Source of the DNA: Rhodoplanes sp049284695 | Lineage (GTDB): Bacteria > Pseudomonadota > Alphaproteobacteria > Rhizobiales > Xanthobacteraceae | Length of the DNA stretch: 19,710 nt | Assembly: GCA_049284695.1 (NCBI GenBank) | Contig: JBAPYK010000179.1 | Coordinates: 1-19,710 of the forward strand | Reading direction: 5' to 3' | In this document: piece by piece, positions 15,567-19,710 of the stretch | Position numbering within the stretch: position 1 is the stretch's first letter | Layout of the letters: the number at the start of each line of letters is the position of its first letter | Translations under genes and position numbers: made by a program | The notes under the pieces: model-generated | Seen by the model: the letters and a program-made list of their open reading frames with translations, nothing else | Database searches by the model: none | What the model was told of the DNA's origin: nothing

Positions 15567-16214
15567 TCAAGTAAGAGCCGGCGAGGCATCGGCCCGACCG
15601 ACCCAGCGCTTGCCCAGAACGACCGCAAGCCAGACCAGCGGGGCGCCGAGGGAAGCAACCGCCACTTTTACCAGATATTGGCCGACCAGCGCCGGGCCGA
15701 GCGGAAACGATCCGTAGAACGCAACGGTTACGAACACGGTCGTATCAAAAAATTGGCCCACCAGCATGCCGACGAAGGCGCGGAGGGCGAGCGGCGCTCG
15801 GCCTTGGGTCACGTCGCGCATTTTCAGGAAACCCCAGAGGTCGAGGTACTGGCTCGCGAGGTAGGCAAGCCATCCCGCGAGCCAGATGCGCCATGATGAC
15901 CCGAGCACCGTTTCAAACGCTTCTTGGTACGGCCACACGCCGGCCGGCGGGAGAGCGATCGTCAGTTTGAAGTAAAGCGCAGACAGCGCCATTCCGACCA
16001 GGCCGAGATTGATCACCAGCCGTGAGAACCTGGCGCCGTAGAGTTCGGCAATGGCGTCAAGCATGACAAAAGTGAGCATGTAGCTAATGACGGTGGCGCT
16101 CGCCGAAAGGCCGAAGGGCAGGGCGAACAGCTTCGAGCCCGCGACGGTGCTGGTGATCAACAGCGAGCCGTGCAGCGTCATCAGAAACAAAAAGAACTTG
16201 ATCCTGCGCTCCAT
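15567..16214 (-). CDS. yhhQ: Queuosine-precursor transporter, YhhQ/VUT family
   Basis: A 215-residue polytopic membrane protein with about six helices. Family marks are STVAGSKLFALPFGLSAS, the LTFVMLDAIAELYG block with conserved Asp and Glu-Tyr-Gly, LAYLASQYLDLWGFLKMRD, and GQFFDTTVFVTVAFYG near the C-terminus. YhhQ imports preQ0/preQ1 for queuosine modification of tRNA. The start at 16214 begins a short positive segment (MERRIKFF) and the first helix; the open frame runs to 16271 but the added residues are not membrane-like. The ribosome site is weak. No queuosine biosynthesis gene is adjacent. It is divergent from the GAF-TIR gene, with 182 bases between. Confidence 0.9.
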   Translation of the reverse strand: MERRIKFFLFLMTLHGSLLITSTVAGSKLFALPFGLSASATVISYMLTFVMLDAIAELYGARFSRLVINLGLVGMALSALYFKLTIALPPAGVWPYQEAFETVLGSSWRIWLAGWLAYLASQYLDLWGFLKMRDVTQGRAPLALRAFVGMLVGQFFDTTVFVTVAFYGSFPLGPALVGQYLVKVAVASLGAPLVWLAVVLGKRWVGRADASPALT

Positions 16215-16292
16215 CTTGCCGCTGCACGTTGGTCGCCGCTGCGAACGGGCCGGCCGACCGCAGGGACGCAACCAGAATCCTCGATCTCGGCA

Positions 16293-16321
16293 TTTCTACA
16301 ATCACGTGTGCGTTATATATT
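16293..16321 (+). promoter_or_regulatory. Possible promoter of the GAF-TIR gene
   Basis: An AT-rich island in an otherwise GC-rich gap: TTTCTA (16293-16298) and TATATT (16316-16321) are 17 bases apart and about 75 bases before the ATG at 16397. The -35 match is poor, so this rests mainly on the base composition and position. The rest of the 182-base gap shows nothing else. Confidence 0.25.
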
Positions 16322-16396
16322 AGCATCCTATGGTTGAACTTAGCCCCAATCAGTGACAGCCTCAACCGGCCATTTCAGGGATGCCGGGAGAACTTC

Positions 16397-17368
16397 ATGC
16401 CAACGGATTTCGTGGCCTTTCGTCGATTCCTGAAGGCGGCCAGGGGGCGCTCCCAGGAAGACATCATCATCGAGTTCCTGGCGTCGACGGTGATCAACGA
16501 CCCGGTGTCCGACAACGGCTCGGTGCTGATCAATCATCCGCAAAGGAAATTGCTGATCACGTTCAACGAAGGCAATTTTCTATTCGAAAAGAAGCTGCTC
16601 GACCCGCAGGCGCGGGCAAGTTGGCCTGCGGAGATCGGCTATTACGACAGCGTTGCCGGAACATGCTTTCTGACCGAGGAAACGCAGACATATTGCCGTG
16701 CCGAAAATCCCACCGACAGCCGGTTTTTTGGGGACAGTCCGATCGCAAACATGGTCTGCATTCCCATTTTGACCGGCGGGAGCGTCCCGTTCGGCGTCGT
16801 ATGTTTTCACAACAACAAGCCAGAAAAGACTTTCAGCCAGGAGCACGTTAAACTGCTGGAATCCTGCGTCGACATTCTCGCCATCGCGCTGCACAACCCG
16901 GTTCCCGAACTGAACCTCGAGCGAAACGTGTTCATCGTGCATGGACGCGACACGCAAGCCCGGCTGGAGCTTGAGAACATGCTCCTGCAAAAAAAAGTGA
17001 CGCCCCGCGTACTGGTGCGCGAGGACAAAGGTCCGAACTCGATCCTCGAGGAGCTGGAGGGGCTCATCCGCACGTGCCGGGCCGGCTTCATCTTGGTGAC
17101 GCCGGATGATGAAGGGCGCATCAAAGGCGGCAATGAGCCGCTCGCTGGCCGCGCCCGCCAGAACGTCATTTTCGAGACCGGGCTATTGTTCGCCAAATTC
17201 CGCGCGTTCGAACGCGTTGCGCTGGTGGTGAAAAGGCCGCTCGAATTGCCGTCCGATCTGAACGGAATTTTCTATATGGAGTTCGCGTCCTCGGTGCAGG
17301 AGCTGGAAAAACCGATCGAGAAAAAACTGGACGCTTGGCTGCCGAGCAAGCGCGAAGTCACCACCTAG
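16397..17368 (+). CDS. GAF-like domain fused to TIR-like (CAP12/Pycsar-type) effector domain
   Basis: A 323-residue soluble protein. Residues about 20-167 look like a GAF sensor: EDIIIEFLAS at the start, YYDSVAGTCFLTEETQTYC, SPIANMVCIPIL, FGVVCFHNNKPEKTFSQEHVKLLE. Residues about 177-315 carry the TIR-like domain of PF10137: NVFIVHGRDTQARLELENML, FILVTPDDEGR, RARQNVIFETGLLFAKF and ELPSDLNGIFYMEF. Glu260 in NVIFE is the expected NAD-hydrolase residue. In Pycsar and CBASS such domains deplete NAD when a cyclic nucleotide is sensed; here the sensor is GAF-like and no cyclase lies within the window. ATG 16397 has GGGAG 8 bases upstream. GC is lower than in neighbours (sample lines 43-55% against 73% in recJ), which hints at transfer. 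Confidence 0.85.
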   Translation: MPTDFVAFRRFLKAARGRSQEDIIIEFLASTVINDPVSDNGSVLINHPQRKLLITFNEGNFLFEKKLLDPQARASWPAEIGYYDSVAGTCFLTEETQTYCRAENPTDSRFFGDSPIANMVCIPILTGGSVPFGVVCFHNNKPEKTFSQEHVKLLESCVDILAIALHNPVPELNLERNVFIVHGRDTQARLELENMLLQKKVTPRVLVREDKGPNSILEELEGLIRTCRAGFILVTPDDEGRIKGGNEPLAGRARQNVIFETGLLFAKFRAFERVALVVKRPLELPSDLNGIFYMEFASSVQELEKPIEKKLDAWLPSKREVTT

Positions 17369-17388
17369 ACCAGATCAGATTATGGAGG

Positions 17389-17406
17389 GCGGCGCACATG
17401 CGCCGC
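17389..17406. terminator. Hairpin in the convergent gap between GAF-TIR and mltB
   Basis: GCGGCGC (17389-17395), ACAT, GCGCCGC (17400-17406) form a strong 7-bp stem in the 42-base gap where two genes converge. It is well placed to stop transcription from both sides, although it lacks a T-run on either strand. Confidence 0.45.
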
Positions 17407-17410
17407 GCGC

Positions 17411-18655
17411 CTATGACCCCTGGCGCAGCCGCGCCAGCAGCCGCAGCCCCGGATAGCCGTCAGGCTCCATGCCTACCTTGCGCTGGAAGGCGGCGATCGC
17501 CCGCGTCGTCCCCGCGCCGACGCGGCCGTCAGCGCCGCCGGTGTCAAACCCGAGCGCCGTCAACCGGCTTTGGATCTCCTGCAATTCGGCCAGTGTCGGC
17601 GTACGTTCGCCACCGGGAAAATTCTGCACGAATGGCCCGTCGCCGCGAATGCGGTCGGAGAGATGAACGATGGCGAGTGTGTAGGAGAAGGCCGGGTTGA
17701 ACGAATGGACCGCAGCGAAATTGCGGCCGAGCAGAAAGGCCGGTCCGCCCGCAACCGGGACGGCGAGGCGGACTTGGTCCGCCGGGCGAGGAAACTCCTC
17801 GCCGTCCGCCCGGTTGACCCCGAGTTCGCGCCACTTGGCGTAGGCGCGGTATGTCTTGCGGCCGGCGAGACGGGAATTGAAGCCCGACGGCAGGCGCACC
17901 TCGCAGCCCCAGCTTTCGCCGCGACGGTAGCCGCCGCGGACGACGAGATAACGCGCGACGCCGGCAAGCGCATCGTCCGGCTTCCCGAACGGCGAGATGC
18001 GGCCGTCGCCATCGTAGTCGACCCCCATATTGAGCCACACCTCGGGCATCCATTGCGTGTGGCCCATCGCGCCCGCCCACGATCCGACCATCTCCTCCGG
18101 ATCGCCCCAGCCGCGCTGGACGATGACGAGCGCGTTCAGCAGTTCCTGTTCCCAGTATTTGCGCCGGCGCGGCTCGCCCCAGGCAAGCGCCGCAAGCGCG
18201 GGAATCACCGGGCGCATGTATCTGCGATTATCCATTAGCTCGCCATAGCTCGACTCGATCCCCCAGATGGCGACCAGCAGGGACCGGTCGACCCCGTAGT
18301 CGCGTTCGAGGCGATCAAGCAGCGCGGCGTATTCCCTCGCGCGTTCCTGGCCGGTGGTGATCCGCCAATCGGAGACCCGGCGATTGAGGTATTGCCAGAG
18401 CTTCTCCTGGAATTCCGGCTGGGCGCGCTTGAGCGCATAGACCGAGGTGTCCGGCTTGATCGCCATCACGCGGTCATACGTTTCCCCGGATATGCCGCGC
18501 TGCAGCGCGCGCGGTCGGAAACCGGCGCGCCACTGCTCGTACGATAGCGCGGCATCCGCCGATGACGGGATGGCGAGCGCGGCGAGGCCGCCGGCGAGCC
18601 CGCGCAGGAATTGGCGGCGGGCAAGGGGAGCGAGAATGGAGTCGTCAGTTCTCAC
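17411..18655 (-). CDS. Lytic murein transglycosylase, MltB family, with Tat-type signal
   Basis: A 414-residue periplasmic enzyme that cleaves the glycan strand of peptidoglycan. The SLT_2/MltB domain contains AIWGIESSYGE with catalytic Glu134, VIPALAALAWGEPRR, WAGAMGHTQWMP and DYDGDGRISPF. A C-terminal PG_binding_1 domain follows (LQEIQSRLTALGFDTGGADG, then TTRAIAAFQRKVG). I start at GTG 18655 because GAGG stands 5 bases upstream and the result is a twin-arginine-like signal, LARRQFLRGLAGGLAALAIP, ending SADA. The open frame reaches an ATG at 18793, but those 46 residues look non-natural. No lipobox is present, unlike E. coli MltB. It converges with the GAF-TIR gene. Confidence 0.92.
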   Translation of the reverse strand: MRTDDSILAPLARRQFLRGLAGGLAALAIPSSADAALSYEQWRAGFRPRALQRGISGETYDRVMAIKPDTSVYALKRAQPEFQEKLWQYLNRRVSDWRITTGQERAREYAALLDRLERDYGVDRSLLVAIWGIESSYGELMDNRRYMRPVIPALAALAWGEPRRRKYWEQELLNALVIVQRGWGDPEEMVGSWAGAMGHTQWMPEVWLNMGVDYDGDGRISPFGKPDDALAGVARYLVVRGGYRRGESWGCEVRLPSGFNSRLAGRKTYRAYAKWRELGVNRADGEEFPRPADQVRLAVPVAGGPAFLLGRNFAAVHSFNPAFSYTLAIVHLSDRIRGDGPFVQNFPGGERTPTLAELQEIQSRLTALGFDTGGADGRVGAGTTRAIAAFQRKVGMEPDGYPGLRLLARLRQGS

Positions 18656-18815
18656 GCTGTCCTCGTTGGCGCTTAAGGAAATTTCCAACAGATTACCACG
18701 GGTCGGCCTGCTTCTCGCGGCGACCAACGCGAGCATTTGCTCACGAAACGTGATTCGGCTGGTGTGCGACGGTGATAGCAAGGTGCGGCGCAATGATGAC
18801 CTCGGGCGGCTACTC

Positions 18816-19379
18816 TCAGAAGCGCGTAACGATATCGGCCAGCGCGGGGCGAGCGCGGTCCTCGGGCTTACGGGCGATGCGGCCGATATGAACGAATCCG
18901 GCGATTTTTTCGTGGGGTTTCAAGCCGAGCGCGCCAAGCACGGTGCGGTCATATGCATACCATTCGGTGATCCAGGTTCCGGCAAAGCCGAGCGCGTAGA
19001 CGGCGGTCAACAGGTTCATGGCCGCGGCGCCGGCGGACAACACCTGTTCCCATTCCGGGATTTTAACGTGGGGCGCGGCGCGGCTCACCACGGCGATCAC
19101 CAACGGTGCGCGCGTTAGCCGGTTCTCCTCCACCTCGATCTGCTCCGCCGTCGCGTCCGGGTAGTTCTGGACGAAGGCCGCCGCGATCGCCTCGCCGGCT
19201 TTGCGCCGCGCATCGCCGGCAAACACGATGAAGCGCCAGGGCGCAAGCTTCCCGTGATCCGGCACGCGCGACGCGATGGTGAGCAGCGTTTCAATCTCGG
19301 CTTCACTGGGCGGCGGACCCACCAGTTCCTGCGGTTTGACCGAGCGGCGGGACTTCAACAGTTCGAGCGCATCCGGCAT
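18816..19379 (-). CDS. Nitroreductase family protein, YdjA-like
   Basis: A 187-residue FMN oxidoreductase. The pattern MPDALELLKSRRSVKP with the FMN-phosphate Arg pair, SRVPDHGKLAPWRFIVF, RAPLVIAVVS, PEWEQVLSAGAAAMNLLTA, GFAGTWITEW and KIAGFVHIG matches E. coli YdjA along its length. Such enzymes use NAD(P)H to reduce nitroaromatics or quinones; the natural substrate is unknown. The start at 19379 has GGAG about 9 bases upstream, and the length is normal. It lies upstream of mltB on the same strand with a 160-base gap in which I see no clear element. The exported-protein gene at 19488 is divergent. Confidence 0.92.
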   Translation of the reverse strand: MPDALELLKSRRSVKPQELVGPPPSEAEIETLLTIASRVPDHGKLAPWRFIVFAGDARRKAGEAIAAAFVQNYPDATAEQIEVEENRLTRAPLVIAVVSRAAPHVKIPEWEQVLSAGAAAMNLLTAVYALGFAGTWITEWYAYDRTVLGALGLKPHEKIAGFVHIGRIARKPEDRARPALADIVTRF

Positions 19380-19487
19380 GGCGTGGTCTCCGACTCCGTC
19401 GGCGGGGGATGGCAGGAGGGCCGGTAATCGTGGTTCCCGGGCGGTTCGGCATGAAATTGCCCCAAATTCGGGGCTAAGAACTAGTCC

Positions 19488-19710
19488 ATGGTCAAGGGGC
19501 TGGGTCGCTCGATCGGTACGCCAACTAGCGCCTGCGGCGCGGCGCTGATAATCGCGGTCTTATGGTCGGCGCCGGCGGCGGCGCAACAAAGCTCGTTCGT
19601 TGGCGCGATGCAGCGTTTTGTCAACTCGCTGCCTTTCAGCGGGGCTTTTACATCCAAGCCGACGCCCGATCCGAACGCGAATCTCGCACCGAGCAGCACC
19701 GTGTCGCGTC
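19488..19710 (+). CDS. Exported protein of unknown function (5' part only)
   Basis: An open frame from ATG 19488 to the window end, 74 codons with no stop. It begins with MVKGLGRSIGTPTSACG, then a hydrophobic core ALIIAVLWSAPAAAQQ that looks like a Sec signal peptide cut after AAA. The mature part begins SSFVGAMQRFVNSLPFSG and goes on Pro/Asn-rich (KPTPDPNANLAPSS). I do not recognise the family. No strong ribosome site is seen; the sequence before the ATG reads GGGCTAAGAACTAGTCC. The frame is supported mainly by the signal peptide, which an accidental frame would seldom show. It is divergent from the nitroreductase gene with a 108-base gap. Confidence 0.6.
   Translation, partial: MVKGLGRSIGTPTSACGAALIIAVLWSAPAAAQQSSFVGAMQRFVNSLPFSGAFTSKPTPDPNANLAPSSTVSR

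Noticed and set aside
16215..17410. A full CBASS or Pycsar operon
   Set aside because: No nucleotidyltransferase or cyclase is found on either side; the neighbours are a transporter and a lytic transglycosylase. Only an effector-like protein is present.

Overview
The window looks like chromosomal DNA of a GC-rich alphaproteobacterium, most likely in the Hyphomicrobiales (Rhodopseudomonas/Bradyrhizobium/Xanthobacteraceae relatives). The basis is the protein sequences, the gene order alaC-hom-glpX-recJ next to phaC (remembered from that group), and small intergenic palindromes typical of it. The assignment is by memory, not by a search.

Layout. 1-161 is the 3' end of argC. 308-3245 holds two minus-strand genes, a CBS-CBS-BON protein and the polyhydroxyalkanoate synthase phaC; a related 43-nt palindrome abuts the stop codon of each. 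3316-10357 is a plus-strand metabolic and repair run: a small Ala-rich lipoprotein, alaC-type aminotransferase, homoserine dehydrogenase, a GlpX-type fructose-1,6-bisphosphatase whose metal-binding motif is altered, RecJ, and a class I methyltransferase.

10405-15369 is a minus-strand block of mostly envelope or exported proteins: a secreted HAD phosphatase, a frameshifted secreted arylsulfatase, a DUF3597 protein, a membrane-anchored zinc metallopeptidase (YpfJ family), a YidB/DUF937 protein and a YeaQ/GlsB membrane protein. 15567-16214 is a YhhQ-type queuosine-precursor transporter.

16397-17368 is the most interesting gene: a lone, AT-richer ORF fusing an N-terminal GAF-like domain to a C-terminal TIR-like domain of the CAP12/Pycsar-effector type (PF10137). 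It is a candidate one-gene NAD-depleting defence or signalling protein with no cyclase beside it. The window closes with a Tat-type MltB lytic transglycosylase (GTG start), a YdjA-like nitroreductase and the first 74 codons of an exported protein of unknown function.

No tRNA, rRNA, CRISPR, insertion sequence or integrase was seen, and no gap between genes exceeds 300 bases. The two points most worth checking are the GAF-TIR protein and the GlpX active-site substitutions (Asp to Ala and Thr to Lys in the DP(I/L)EGT motif).
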